Positions 55,577 to 63,752 of a stretch of DNA of 64,000 bases are shown here, piece after piece. The notes beneath the pieces are model-generated. The model saw only the letters and a program-made list of their open reading frames with translations, ran no database searches and was not told the DNA's origin. The stretch is from NCEH01 sp040049195 (GTDB lineage: Bacteria > Pseudomonadota > Alphaproteobacteria > Rhizobiales > Xanthobacteraceae), in NCBI RefSeq assembly GCF_040049195.1, contig NZ_JBDZDL010000002.1. One strand, given 5' to 3'. The translations under genes and the position numbers were made by a program. The stretch's first letter is position 1, and each line of letters opens with the position of its first letter.

Positions 55577-55705
55577 ATGACCGTAAAGACCGAACGATCC
55601 TGCTGGTGCATTGCACGCACCGCTCTGGGCGTTGTTGTTGCGACCATCGCCGTGGTCTATCTCTTCGGCGGGTTCGATCCCGTCATCGTCGCTTCGATCC
55701 GCTGA
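55577..55705 (+). CDS. Very small membrane protein, hypothetical
   Basis: 42 residues. A short polar N-terminus (MTVKTERSCWCIARTA) is followed by one hydrophobic segment (LGVVVATIAVVYLFGG) and a short tail. It lies just upstream of the GST gene, on the same strand, with a 45-base gap. The ribosome site before the ATG is weak (AGACAGTC). Expression is unproven; a longer overlapping frame at 55498 is less likely because it is Arg-rich and irregular. Confidence 0.4.
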   Translation: MTVKTERSCWCIARTALGVVVATIAVVYLFGGFDPVIVASIR

Positions 55706-55750
55706 CGGCACGCGGCCCGATCCCGTAGGGTTCTGGGGAGGCTGGCCGCT

Positions 55751-56440
55751 ATGCCGTTGAAGCTGATCATCGGGAACAAGAATTATTCCTCCTGGTCGAT
55801 GCGGCCGTGGCTTGCCTTGCGTGCCGCCGGCATCGGCTTTGAGGAGCAGCGCATCGCCATTGGCACGGATGCGTTCAAGGCCGCGCTCGCGCCGCTCGGC
55901 ACCGCCGGCCGCGTTCCGGTGCTGGTGGATGGCGAAATTCCGGTGTGGGATTCCCTGGCCATCATCGAGCATGTGGCCGAGACCCATCCGAATCGCCCGC
56001 TGTGGCCGGTGCGTCCCGCGGCGCGCGCTTTCGCCCGCTCCATCAGCGCCGAAATGCACGCTTCCTTCCATCATCTGCGCCGCCATCTGCCGATGAATCT
56101 GTGGCGCCCGGTGGAGCCGCTGGCCCTGCCCGAGGGCGTGGAGCGGGATGTTGCGCGCGTCACCGCCATCTTCCGCAAGGCGCGCCAGCGCTTCGGCGGC
56201 GGCGGGTCGTTCCTGTTCGGCGATTTCTGCGCGGCGGACGCGATGTTCGCTCCCGTGGCGACGCGCCTGCGCACCTATGCGGTGCCGCTCGACCCGGTGA
56301 GCGAAGCCTATGTCGCTGCCATTCATGCCCAGCCCGATTTCGTCGCCTGGAAGGCCGAGGCGCTGCGCGAAAGCGAGGTGCTGGCCGAGGACGAGGTGGA
56401 CTGGCCGCAGGTGAAGCGGGAGCCGGTCGCCGCGGCATGA
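55751..56440 (+). CDS. Glutathione S-transferase family protein
   Basis: 229 residues. The N-terminal thioredoxin-like domain begins KLIIGNKNYSSWSMRPWLALRAAG, with Ser as the likely catalytic residue, and has GRVPVLVDGEIPVWDSLAIIEHV (the cis-Pro and Asp-Ser glutathione-binding signature). The C-terminal domain is all helical. The substrate is unknown. The stop overlaps the DUF1489 start (ATGA), so the two are coupled. Confidence 0.9.
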   Translation: MPLKLIIGNKNYSSWSMRPWLALRAAGIGFEEQRIAIGTDAFKAALAPLGTAGRVPVLVDGEIPVWDSLAIIEHVAETHPNRPLWPVRPAARAFARSISAEMHASFHHLRRHLPMNLWRPVEPLALPEGVERDVARVTAIFRKARQRFGGGGSFLFGDFCAADAMFAPVATRLRTYAVPLDPVSEAYVAAIHAQPDFVAWKAEALRESEVLAEDEVDWPQVKREPVAAA

Positions 56441-56928
56441 GTGCGAAATCCCCCTCCACGCCGGCCAAGGCGCCGGCCGCCACGGCCTCCCGTCCCCTGC
56501 ATCTGCTGAAGCTGTGCGTCGGCGCCGAATCCATCGAAGACCTCACCGACTGGATCGCGGAGCGCCTTGCAGACAAGGCGGCGCGCGGCCTGCCTGTGGA
56601 ACACGGGCATATCACCCGCATGGTGCCGACCCGCACCGAGGAATTGCTGGGCGGCGGTTCGCTCTATTGGGTGATCAAGGGCGAGATCATGTGCCGGCAG
56701 CGGCTGGTCGACATCCGCCCGTTCGTCGATGGCGAAGGCATCCGCCGCTGCACCTTGGTGCTGGACCCGCAGGTGGTGCGCGTGGCGCCGCGCCCGCACC
56801 GCCCGTTCCAGGGCTGGCGCTATCTCAAGGATGCGGACGTGGCCCCGGATATCGACGCGACGGGGAAGGGCGCAGCCGGACTGCCCGCCGCCATGGAGCG
56901 CGAGTTACGCGCCCTCGGGCTGCTGTAA
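56437..56928 (+). CDS. DUF1489 family protein
   Basis: 163 residues with the core HLLKLCVGAESIEDLTDWI, HITRMVPTRTEELLGGGSLYWVIKG and RPFQGWRYLKDADVAPD, all found in the alphaproteobacterial DUF1489 family, which has no known function. It overlaps the GST stop by four bases. It ends just before the repeat-rich spacer. Confidence 0.88.
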   Translation: MSAKSPSTPAKAPAATASRPLHLLKLCVGAESIEDLTDWIAERLADKAARGLPVEHGHITRMVPTRTEELLGGGSLYWVIKGEIMCRQRLVDIRPFVDGEGIRRCTLVLDPQVVRVAPRPHRPFQGWRYLKDADVAPDIDATGKGAAGLPAAMERELRALGLL

Positions 56929-56936
56929 GCTTACCG

Positions 56937-56972
56937 GCCGAGCGGGCTTTTCCTGCCGAGCGGGTTTTTCCT
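56937..56972. repeat. Tandem 18-bp repeat, two copies
   Basis: GCCGAGCGGGCTTTTCCT (56937-56954) is followed directly by the same 18 bases with one change (56955-56972). It opens the repeat-rich spacer between the DUF1489 gene and the sulfurtransferase gene. Confidence 0.7.
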
Positions 56973-57010
56973 CGAAAGGTCTTTTCCCCCTCCCTAACTC
57001 TCCCCCGTTT

Positions 57011-57158
57011 CCCCCTCCCTAACCCTCCCCCGCACGCGGGAGAGGGGACAAGGTGGTGTCGCGGGGAAATCCGTGCGCTGCGCAGAGCGACGCGCTCCCT
57101 CCCCCGCTTACAGCAATGCGCTCCCTCTCCCGCGTGCGGGGGAGGGCTGGGGAGGGGG
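57011..57158. repeat. 36-bp inverted repeats flanking a 76-bp core
   Basis: The left arm (57011-57046) and the reverse complement of the right arm (57123-57158) match over 36 bases with two differences. A second copy of the left arm's first 22 bases lies at 56986-57007 with one difference. Each arm contains the palindrome CCCGCACGCGGG-like. This resembles a REP/BIME-type or MITE-like intergenic element, with no transposase. The spacer 56929-57230 holds no gene. Confidence 0.65.
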
Positions 57159-57183
57159 TCTTCCAAACGCGGGTTAGGGAGGG

Positions 57184-57225
57184 CCTTCCAAGCGAGGGCT
57201 GGCGAGAGGACCCTTCCAAGCGAGG
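57184..57225. repeat. Direct repeats with 28-bp period
   Basis: CCTTCCAAGCGAGG occurs at 57184-57197 and 57212-57225, and a variant (TCTTCCAAACGCGGG) at 57159-57173. They abut the inverted-repeat element and end five bases before the sulfurtransferase stop codon. Confidence 0.6.
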
Positions 57226-57230
57226 CCGGT

Positions 57231-58076
57231 TTATTCCGCCCCGGTCGCCACCGGCTTTCCGGCGGCCGCCCATTCGGCCCAGGAGCCGTCATAGAGCGCA
57301 TGCGGGCGCTTGCCGATGCTGTCCAGCGCCAGCCACAGGATGGCGGCCGAGACGCCGGAGCCGCAGGAGGTGATCACCGGGCGCGAGAGATCCACGCCGG
57401 CGCCTTCCAACGCCGCGCGCAGGGCCTCGGGCGCGGCGAGGTGGCCGTCCTTGACGATTTCGCTGAAGGGCAGGTTGAGGCTGCCGGGAATGTGGCCGGA
57501 GGCGATGCCGGCGCGCGGCTCCGGCGCCTCGCCCCGGAACCGGGCCGCCGGGCGCGCATCCAGCACCTGGCTGGTGCCGGCGGTCAAGGCGCGCTCCACC
57601 TGCGCGATGTCGGCGATGATGGAACGGTCGAGCCGGGCCATGAAGGTGGCCGGCTGGCGGGTGGAGGGCCCGCTCTCGGTCTCGCGGCCCTCGGCCAGCC
57701 ATTGCGGCAGGCCGCCATCCAGAATCATCACCTCCGCCGCCCCGAAGGCGCGGAAGGTCCACCACACGCGCGCCGCCGAGAACAGGCCGAGCTGGTCATA
57801 GACCACGATCCGCAGCCCGTCGCCGATGCCGAGCTTGCCCACCGCCGCGGAGAAGGCGAGCGCGTCCGGCAGCATGTGGGGCAGGTCGCTCGAATGGTCG
57901 GAAATGGCGTCGATGTCGAAGAACACGGCGCCGGGAATGTGATGTTCGAGGAACTCCGCCTTGCCGTTGCGCCCGGTCGGCGGCAAGTGCCAGGAGCCGT
58001 CCACGATCACCAGGTCGGGGGCGCCGAGATTGTCCGCAAGCCATTGCGTGGAAACAAGGTAAGGCGAGGAAGTCAT
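57231..58076 (-). CDS. 3-Mercaptopyruvate sulfurtransferase (rhodanese family)
   Basis: 281 residues with two rhodanese domains. The active-site loop in the second is CGSGVSA (near residue 238), the mercaptopyruvate type, with PVITSCGSGV; thiosulfate enzymes carry CRKGV-type loops. The segment EFLEHHIPGAVFFDIDAISD is conserved. It transfers sulfur from 3-mercaptopyruvate to cyanide or thiols. It follows the cysteine synthase gene with a 36-base gap on the same strand, so a cysteine-linked operon is plausible. Confidence 0.92.
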   Translation of the reverse strand: MTSSPYLVSTQWLADNLGAPDLVIVDGSWHLPPTGRNGKAEFLEHHIPGAVFFDIDAISDHSSDLPHMLPDALAFSAAVGKLGIGDGLRIVVYDQLGLFSAARVWWTFRAFGAAEVMILDGGLPQWLAEGRETESGPSTRQPATFMARLDRSIIADIAQVERALTAGTSQVLDARPAARFRGEAPEPRAGIASGHIPGSLNLPFSEIVKDGHLAAPEALRAALEGAGVDLSRPVITSCGSGVSAAILWLALDSIGKRPHALYDGSWAEWAAAGKPVATGAE

Positions 58077-58112
58077 GAACGGGATTCCGCGTTGGAGGAG
58101 GGGCGGCGAGGA

Positions 58113-59144
58113 TCACACGAGAACGTTCGGCACCTCGCTCTTGCGTTCCAGCCAGCCCGGCACGGGCAGATCCTTGGAGCGCAGGAATTCGGGATTGAAC
58201 AGCTTCGACTGATAGCGCGTGCCGTAGTCGCAGAGAATGGTGACGATGGTATGCCCCGGCCCGAGATCCTTCGCGAGGCGGATCGCGCCGGCGATGTTGA
58301 TGCCGGACGAGCCGCCGAGGCACAGGCCCTCGTGCTCCAGCAGGTCGAACACGATCTGCACCGCTTCGGCGTCCGGGATCTGATAGGCGAAATCCACCGG
58401 CGCGCCTTCCAGGTTCGCGGTGATGCGCCCCTGGCCGATGCCTTCGGTGATGGACGAACCCTCCGCGTGCAGCACGCCGGTGGTGTAATAGGAATAAAGC
58501 GCCGCGCCGAACGGGTCGGCGAGGGCGATCTTGATGTTGGGATTGCGCGCTTTCAGCGCCATGCCGATGCCCGCGAGCGTGCCGCCGGTGCCGACCGCGC
58601 ACACGAAGCCGTCCACCTTGCCGTCGGTCTGCTCGTAGATTTCCGGGCCGGTGGTGTCGATATGGGCCTGCCGGTTGGCCACATTGTCGAACTGGTTGGC
58701 CCAGATGGCGCCGTTCGGCTCGGTCTTGGCGAGCGCCTCGGCGAGGCGGCCGGAGACCTTCACGTAATTGTTCGGGTTGGAATAGGCCACCGCCGGCACT
58801 TCCACGAGCGTGGCGCCGGCGAGGCGCAACATGTCCTTCTTTTCCTGGGACTGGGTTTCGGGAATGACGATCACGGTCTTGAAGCCGAAGGGCGCGGCCA
58901 CCAGCGCCAGGCCGATGCCGGTATTGCCCGCCGTGCCTTCCACGATCACCCCGCCGGGCTGGAGCGTGCCCTTCGCGATCGCATCCTGGATGATACCGAG
59001 CGCCGCGCGATCCTTCACCGACTGGCCCGGATTGAGGAATTCCGCCTTGCCCAGAATGGTGCACCCGGTCTCCTCGGACGCCTTCTTGAGGCGGATGAGC
59101 GGGGTGTGGCCGATGGATTCAACAAGGCCGTTACGTATATTCAT
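58113..59144 (-). CDS. Cysteine synthase (PLP-dependent beta family)
   Basis: 343 residues. PLP Lys lies in NPGQSVKDRAALG (near residue 44), and EGTAGNTGIGLALVA is the phosphate and substrate loop. GTGGTLAGIGMALK contacts the PLP phosphate. It would make cysteine from O-acetylserine and sulfide. The C-terminal 30 residues (NPEFLRSKDLPVPGW) go beyond the E. coli CysK end, a variant seen in alphaproteobacteria. It may be CysK or a cysteine synthase-like paralogue. It is upstream of the sulfurtransferase gene. Confidence 0.9.
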   Translation of the reverse strand: MNIRNGLVESIGHTPLIRLKKASEETGCTILGKAEFLNPGQSVKDRAALGIIQDAIAKGTLQPGGVIVEGTAGNTGIGLALVAAPFGFKTVIVIPETQSQEKKDMLRLAGATLVEVPAVAYSNPNNYVKVSGRLAEALAKTEPNGAIWANQFDNVANRQAHIDTTGPEIYEQTDGKVDGFVCAVGTGGTLAGIGMALKARNPNIKIALADPFGAALYSYYTTGVLHAEGSSITEGIGQGRITANLEGAPVDFAYQIPDAEAVQIVFDLLEHEGLCLGGSSGINIAGAIRLAKDLGPGHTIVTILCDYGTRYQSKLFNPEFLRSKDLPVPGWLERKSEVPNVLV

Positions 59145-59232
59145 GGAATAACCGTGCTCCAGATGGCGAGCGAACGTTACCGAAGGCGCTCACCAGCGGC
59201 AACCGGCGCGGCACCCGTCATCGCGCGGTCTG

Positions 59233-60309
59233 TCATCGCGGCACCGGGGCGGGGCGCGCGCTGCGGGGCAGAAGCGCGGTGCGCAGGAAGCCGTTCATGG
59301 GCAGCTCGATGCCGCGATAGGTCAGGTAGCCGAGGATGAGGGCCGCGCCGGTGACGAGCAGGAAATAAAGCCCGAGATGCTGCCCGCCCAACAGTTTGCG
59401 CCAGAGCGGATCGACGAACAGAAAAATGAAGCTGTGGCTGAGATAGAGGCTGTAGGAGGCATTTCCCAGCACCACGAGGAGGCCCACCGCCGGCCGCGCG
59501 GGGTTCGCATCCACGCACAGCACGCATAGCCCCACGGTGAGCATCGCCACCAGCGTATGCGCCGCCGGCACCGCCTGGGGAAAGGCCGTGACCGCGACGA
59601 TCAGCGCCAGGCAGGCCGGAATGGCATGGCGGAACGCCAGCACGCCGCGCCCGCTTTGCATGAGGTGCAGCTTCACGAGCGCGAGCGCGATGCCGATGAC
59701 GAACTCCAGCAGGATCGAATGGGTCCAGGCCCGCATGGCGTCCTGCTGCCAGTGCAGCGTTCCCGCCGCGATCAGGCCGAGCAGCAGCGCCACCAGCACG
59801 AACAGGCCCAAGCTGCGCTTCAGGAACAGGCTGGCGGCGAAGGCGAGGTAGAAGAACATCTCGTAGTTCAGCGTCCAGCCCTGGGACAGGATCGGACGAT
59901 GCTGCGCGTAGAGATTGAAGTAGGGAATGAAGACATAGCTCTTCACCACTTCCGGCACGGAGAGCAGCGCGGCGCCGGAGGGATCGCCGAGGCGCGCGAG
60001 CAGCAGGAAGACCAGGATCTGCAGGGTCGTCAGCAGCCAATAGAGCGGCACCACGCGCACGATGCGCGCCGCGAGGAACCGCCCCGGCGCCCCCGGCTTC
60101 CCGAACGCGTCATGGGCGATATAGACCATGATGAAGCCGCTGATGACGAAGAAGATGCGGACCCCGAGGTCGCCCGAAATCCCGAAAATCAGCACTTCCG
60201 CGCCATAGCGTTCGCGAAAACCCATGAGGCTGTGCTCGACATGGGACAGCATGACCAAGGCGGCTGCGAGGAAGCGCAGGATCTGCAAGGAGTAGAGGGT
60301 TTCCCGCAT
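59233..60309 (-). CDS. Acyltransferase 3 (OafA/YrhL-like) membrane protein
   Basis: 358 residues with about ten membrane helices. The N-terminus has the motif LQILRFLAAALVMLSHVEH (catalytic His), and FFVISGFIMVYI plus LNYEMFFYLAFA, all typical of the family. It acetylates a polysaccharide or lipid on the envelope; the target is unknown. It follows cysteine synthase after 88 bases in the opposite order, with no polymer cluster nearby. Confidence 0.9.
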   Translation of the reverse strand: MRETLYSLQILRFLAAALVMLSHVEHSLMGFRERYGAEVLIFGISGDLGVRIFFVISGFIMVYIAHDAFGKPGAPGRFLAARIVRVVPLYWLLTTLQILVFLLLARLGDPSGAALLSVPEVVKSYVFIPYFNLYAQHRPILSQGWTLNYEMFFYLAFAASLFLKRSLGLFVLVALLLGLIAAGTLHWQQDAMRAWTHSILLEFVIGIALALVKLHLMQSGRGVLAFRHAIPACLALIVAVTAFPQAVPAAHTLVAMLTVGLCVLCVDANPARPAVGLLVVLGNASYSLYLSHSFIFLFVDPLWRKLLGGQHLGLYFLLVTGAALILGYLTYRGIELPMNGFLRTALLPRSARPAPVPR

Positions 60310-60471
60310 CGCTTGATCCTCGCCGCGGCCCGGCGCCGCGCATGCCGAATGTCCTGCCGGCGCAGGCTTTGCGCGCCGCGCTCGCGCGCGATTCGCCGGC
60401 CGGCCCGGTGTAGCGGGAAGCCTGCGGCCGCGCCATAGCTTGGCCCTGCGGCGCGCGGCTCCAGGCGGGTG

Positions 60472-61917
60472 TCATGCCGCCTTTATCTGCTCGAACGCGC
60501 GCAGCGCCCGGGCGCGGGCTTGGGCGTGGTCGACGATGGGGTGGGGATAGGTGCTGCCCAGCCTCACGCCGGCCCGCGCCAAGGCGGCGGCATCGCCCGT
60601 CCAGGGCTTGTGGATCAGCGCCGGCGGCAGGCCGGACAACTCCGGCACGAAAGCGCGCACATAGGCCCCGTCGGGATCGAACTTCTCGCCCTGGAGCACC
60701 GGATTGAAGACCCGAAAATAAGGCGCGGCATCGACCCCGCTGCCGGCGACCCATTGCCAATTGCCGGGATTGCTCGCGGCGTCCGCATCCACCAGCGTGT
60801 CCCAGAACCAGCGCTCGCCCACGCGCCAGTCCACCAGCAGGTGCTTGGCGAGGAAAGAGGCGACCACCATGCGCATGCGGTTGTGCATCCAGCCCGTCTG
60901 CCAGAGCTGTCGCATGGCGGCATCCACGATGGGATAGCCGGTGCGGCCGCTTTGCCATGCCGCGCACGCCTCGGGGGCGTCGCGCCAGGGAAAGGCGTCG
61001 AAGGCGGCATTGAGATTGCGCGTCGCGAGGTCCGGCGCCGTGTTGAGAATGTGGTGGTTGAACTCGCGCCAATAGAGTTCGGCCGCGAACTTCTCCCCAT
61101 CGCGGGGCGACAGCCCGTCCGCCTCCACGGCGTGCCGGGCGGCGGCGAGGACCTGCCGGGGCGATATCTCGCCCCAGCGCAGATGCGGCGACAGGCGCGA
61201 GACGTGCGCGAGGTCCGGCCGGTCGCGCAGCTCGGCATAGCCGCGCAGGCCGGCGGCCAGGAATTCGTGCAATCGTTCCCGCGCCGCCGTTTCCCCGGCC
61301 CGCCACGTGGCGCGCAGGCCGTGCGCCCAATCGGGCCGGGAGGGTTCGAGTGCCCAACAGGCGAGATCCTCGCTCGCCTCGGCGTGGCGGGCGGCCTCCA
61401 GGCGCGGCGGAAGGGGCAGGGGCGGGCGTGGAGCATGATCCTTCAGGGCCGCCCGGAGAAAGGCGCTGAAGGTGCGCGGCAAGGTGCCCGCCGCCGTGCG
61501 CACCGATCCCAATTCGTGCAGCAGATGGCCGTTGAACAGATGCACCTCGCCGCCCTCGGCCCGAAGCGCCGCCGCGATCTGCGCGTCGATGGTCCGCTCC
61601 GCCGCCCCTGGCCGGCTGTTGAGCGTGACGAGGCCGGCACCGAGCGCCCGCGCCAGCGCGGGGACGATCTCGCCCGCGCGTCCCCGGCGCAGGATCAGCG
61701 GAATGCCGTGGGCGCCGAGATCGCGGGCCAGTGCTTTCAGGGATTGAGCCAGCCACCAGCGCGCCGCGCTCCCGAGCGGCCGCACGCCGGGCGAGGCTTC
61801 ATCCAGCACATAAAGCGCCGCCACCGGCCGCCCGTCGCGCGCGGCATGGGTGAGGGCGGGATTGTCGGCGAGCCGCAGATCGTCGCGGAACCAGACCAGG
61901 GCAGGGGAAGGCGGCAT
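60472..61917 (-). CDS. Deoxyribodipyrimidine photo-lyase (class I CPD type)
   Basis: 481 residues. The N-terminal antenna domain (PALVWFRDDLRLADNPAL) and C-terminal FAD domain are intact; the FAD region has ELYWREFNHHILNTAPD, TGYPIVDAAMRQLWQTGWMHNRMRMVVASFLAKHL, then DTLVDADAASNPGNWQWVAG. It repairs UV-induced pyrimidine dimers using light. CPD versus cryptochrome-like function is inferred from overall class I features. It follows a 162-base spacer from the acyltransferase start and is divergent from glsA across 110 bases. Confidence 0.92.
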   Translation of the reverse strand: MPPSPALVWFRDDLRLADNPALTHAARDGRPVAALYVLDEASPGVRPLGSAARWWLAQSLKALARDLGAHGIPLILRRGRAGEIVPALARALGAGLVTLNSRPGAAERTIDAQIAAALRAEGGEVHLFNGHLLHELGSVRTAAGTLPRTFSAFLRAALKDHAPRPPLPLPPRLEAARHAEASEDLACWALEPSRPDWAHGLRATWRAGETAARERLHEFLAAGLRGYAELRDRPDLAHVSRLSPHLRWGEISPRQVLAAARHAVEADGLSPRDGEKFAAELYWREFNHHILNTAPDLATRNLNAAFDAFPWRDAPEACAAWQSGRTGYPIVDAAMRQLWQTGWMHNRMRMVVASFLAKHLLVDWRVGERWFWDTLVDADAASNPGNWQWVAGSGVDAAPYFRVFNPVLQGEKFDPDGAYVRAFVPELSGLPPALIHKPWTGDAAALARAGVRLGSTYPHPIVDHAQARARALRAFEQIKAA

Positions 61918-62027
61918 GACGCACCGAAAGGGAAAAGCCGGGCGCGCAGCATAGCCTGTGCGGCCCGGCCGGCTACCCTTCGCGCCTGCGAGAGCTATAG
62001 TTGGCCCACGTGCAAGGGGAGGACCGG

Positions 62028-62972
62028 GTGGCGGATTTCAAGCCGGAGTTGAGGCAGGTGGTCGCGGACATCGCCGCCGACATGGCACAGCGCACCGATC
62101 GGGGGGCGGTGGCGAGCTATATTCCCGAACTCGCCAAGGTGCCGCTCGACCAGTTCGCCATCGCCGTGACCACGGCCGACGGCGAGATGATCTGCGCCGG
62201 CGATTTCGAGACGTCGTTTTCGATCCAGAGCATCTCGAAGGTGTTCACGCTGACTTTGGCGCTCGGGCAATTGGGCGACAATCTGTGGAACCGCGTCGGC
62301 CGCGAGCCCTCCGGCAATGCGTTCAATTCCATCGTCCAGCTGGAATATGAGAAGGGCAAGCCGCGCAATCCCTTCATCAATGCCGGCGCGATCGCCGTCA
62401 CCGACGTGCTGCTCTCCGGCCACCAGCCGCGCGAGGCGCTGGGCTCCATCCTGCGCTTCATCCGCTTCATCGCCGACGACGAGGATGTGGCGATCGACGA
62501 GAATGTCGCGCGCTCGGAGAAGCAAACCGGCTTCCTCAATACGGCGCTCGCCAATTATATGCGCGCGTTCAACGTGCTGGAGCATCCGGTGGACCATGCG
62601 CTGGGGGTGTATTTCCACCATTGCGCGATCACCATGACGGCGCGCCAATTGGCCATGGCGGGCCGCTATATCGCCTTCGGCGGCAAGATTCCCACCACCG
62701 GGCGCACGGTCGTCACCTCGGAGCGGGCGCGCCGCATCGCGGCCCTGATGCTCACCTGCGGCCATTATGACGGTTCCGGCGACTTCGCCTTCCGTGTCGG
62801 CCTGCCGGGCAAAAGCGGTGTCGGCGGCGGCATCCTCGCGGTGGCGCCGGGCAAGGCTTCGATCGCGGTCTGGTCGCCCGGCCTCGATCGCTTCGGCAAT
62901 TCGGTGCTGGGCTCGATCGCCTTGGAGCAATTGGCGAAGGCCATGCGCTGGTCGGTGTTCGGCGGCAGTTGA
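62028..62972 (+). CDS. glsA: Glutaminase
   Basis: 314 residues, normal for the beta-lactamase-like glutaminase family. It hydrolyses glutamine to glutamate and ammonia. The catalytic Ser and Lys are in FSIQSISKVF; NPFINAGAIAVTD and GVYFHHCAITMTARQLA are conserved. GTG 62028 follows GGAGG at 62018; the frame upstream to 62001 has no better start. It ends 21 bases before the hutC stop; the two genes are convergent. Context with histidine degradation suggests nitrogen scavenging. Confidence 0.93.
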   Translation: MADFKPELRQVVADIAADMAQRTDRGAVASYIPELAKVPLDQFAIAVTTADGEMICAGDFETSFSIQSISKVFTLTLALGQLGDNLWNRVGREPSGNAFNSIVQLEYEKGKPRNPFINAGAIAVTDVLLSGHQPREALGSILRFIRFIADDEDVAIDENVARSEKQTGFLNTALANYMRAFNVLEHPVDHALGVYFHHCAITMTARQLAMAGRYIAFGGKIPTTGRTVVTSERARRIAALMLTCGHYDGSGDFAFRVGLPGKSGVGGGILAVAPGKASIAVWSPGLDRFGNSVLGSIALEQLAKAMRWSVFGGS

Positions 62973-62993
62973 GGGATCGGGCGTCCGCGATCT

Positions 62994-63752
62994 TCAGCCG
63001 CCGGAGGGGGCCTGCGAGGGGGTGAAGCGGGCAACCAGGTTGAACAGATCGCCGCGGAAAGTCTGGCGCACGAACGTGATGTTCTCATCCCCGCGCCAGG
63101 TGCGGCGCTGCAGTTCCAGGCAGGCGGCGCGGTCGGGGATGTCGAGCAGCGTCGCCATTTCGCTCGAGGCATTGACGGCGGTGATGTGGTGCTCGGCCTC
63201 GGTCCAGGGAACGTGGCCGACCAGCCAAGAGCCGGGAGATTGGCGCGAGAAATCCACGTCCGCCGCCTCGGGCACCGCTGTGATGTTGATGAGCCGTCGC
63301 TCCAGCGCAAAGGGGCGCAGGCCGGCCATGTGCCGGCATTCCAGTTCCAGCACCTCGCCGTGGGGTGTCAGCTCCCACTCCGGCGCCACGCGCCGGTCCG
63401 CGCGGCGGCGCTGCAAACGCAGCAATTCGTAACGATAGGTCTCGCCCCGCAGGGTGATTTCCGCCTCGATATCGGGGATCTGAAGGATGGCCGATTGGAT
63501 GCGCGGCGCGGCGACGAACGATCCCGCCCGGCGGCGACGCTCCACCAGCCCCGCCGCGGCCAGCTCGGAAACCACCTTGTTCACGGTCATGCGGGCGCAG
63601 CCATATTGCGCCATCAGCTCATGCTCATAGGGGATGCGGTATCCCGGCCCCCATTCGCCGGACAGGATCTTGGCTTCGATATCGGCCCGGATGCGCCGAT
63701 TGAGCGTCCCCGACGTCTTGTCCTTCGAAGAAGTTTCGACCGTTTCGCTCAC
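62994..63752 (-). CDS. hutC: Histidine utilisation repressor HutC (GntR family)
   Basis: 252 residues. An N-terminal winged helix (RRIRADIEAKILSGEWGPGYRIPYEHELMAQYGCARMTVNKVVSELAAAGLVERRRRAGSFV across about 20-78) is followed by a UbiC-like ligand domain (about 100-245). In this family urocanate releases the repressor from hut promoters. GTG 63752 overlaps the stop of the upstream hutF (GTGA), so the two are coupled. It is the last gene of the hut unit seen. Confidence 0.92.
   Translation of the reverse strand: MSETVETSSKDKTSGTLNRRIRADIEAKILSGEWGPGYRIPYEHELMAQYGCARMTVNKVVSELAAAGLVERRRRAGSFVAAPRIQSAILQIPDIEAEITLRGETYRYELLRLQRRRADRRVAPEWELTPHGEVLELECRHMAGLRPFALERRLINITAVPEAADVDFSRQSPGSWLVGHVPWTEAEHHITAVNASSEMATLLDIPDRAACLELQRRTWRGDENITFVRQTFRGDLFNLVARFTPSQAPSGG

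Noticed and set aside
57011..57225. CRISPR array in the repeat block
   Set aside because: Repeats are inverted or unevenly spaced, spacers are not unique and equal in length, and no cas genes are near.
56514..59339. A 941-codon plus-strand open frame over the repeat block and cysteine genes
   Set aside because: It runs through a repeat-rich spacer and antisense to two clear enzymes; composition is Arg/Gly/His-biased and irregular.
61000..62052. A 527-codon plus-strand open frame opposite the photolyase
   Set aside because: It is antisense to a full-length photolyase with intact FAD motifs and has no recognisable domain.
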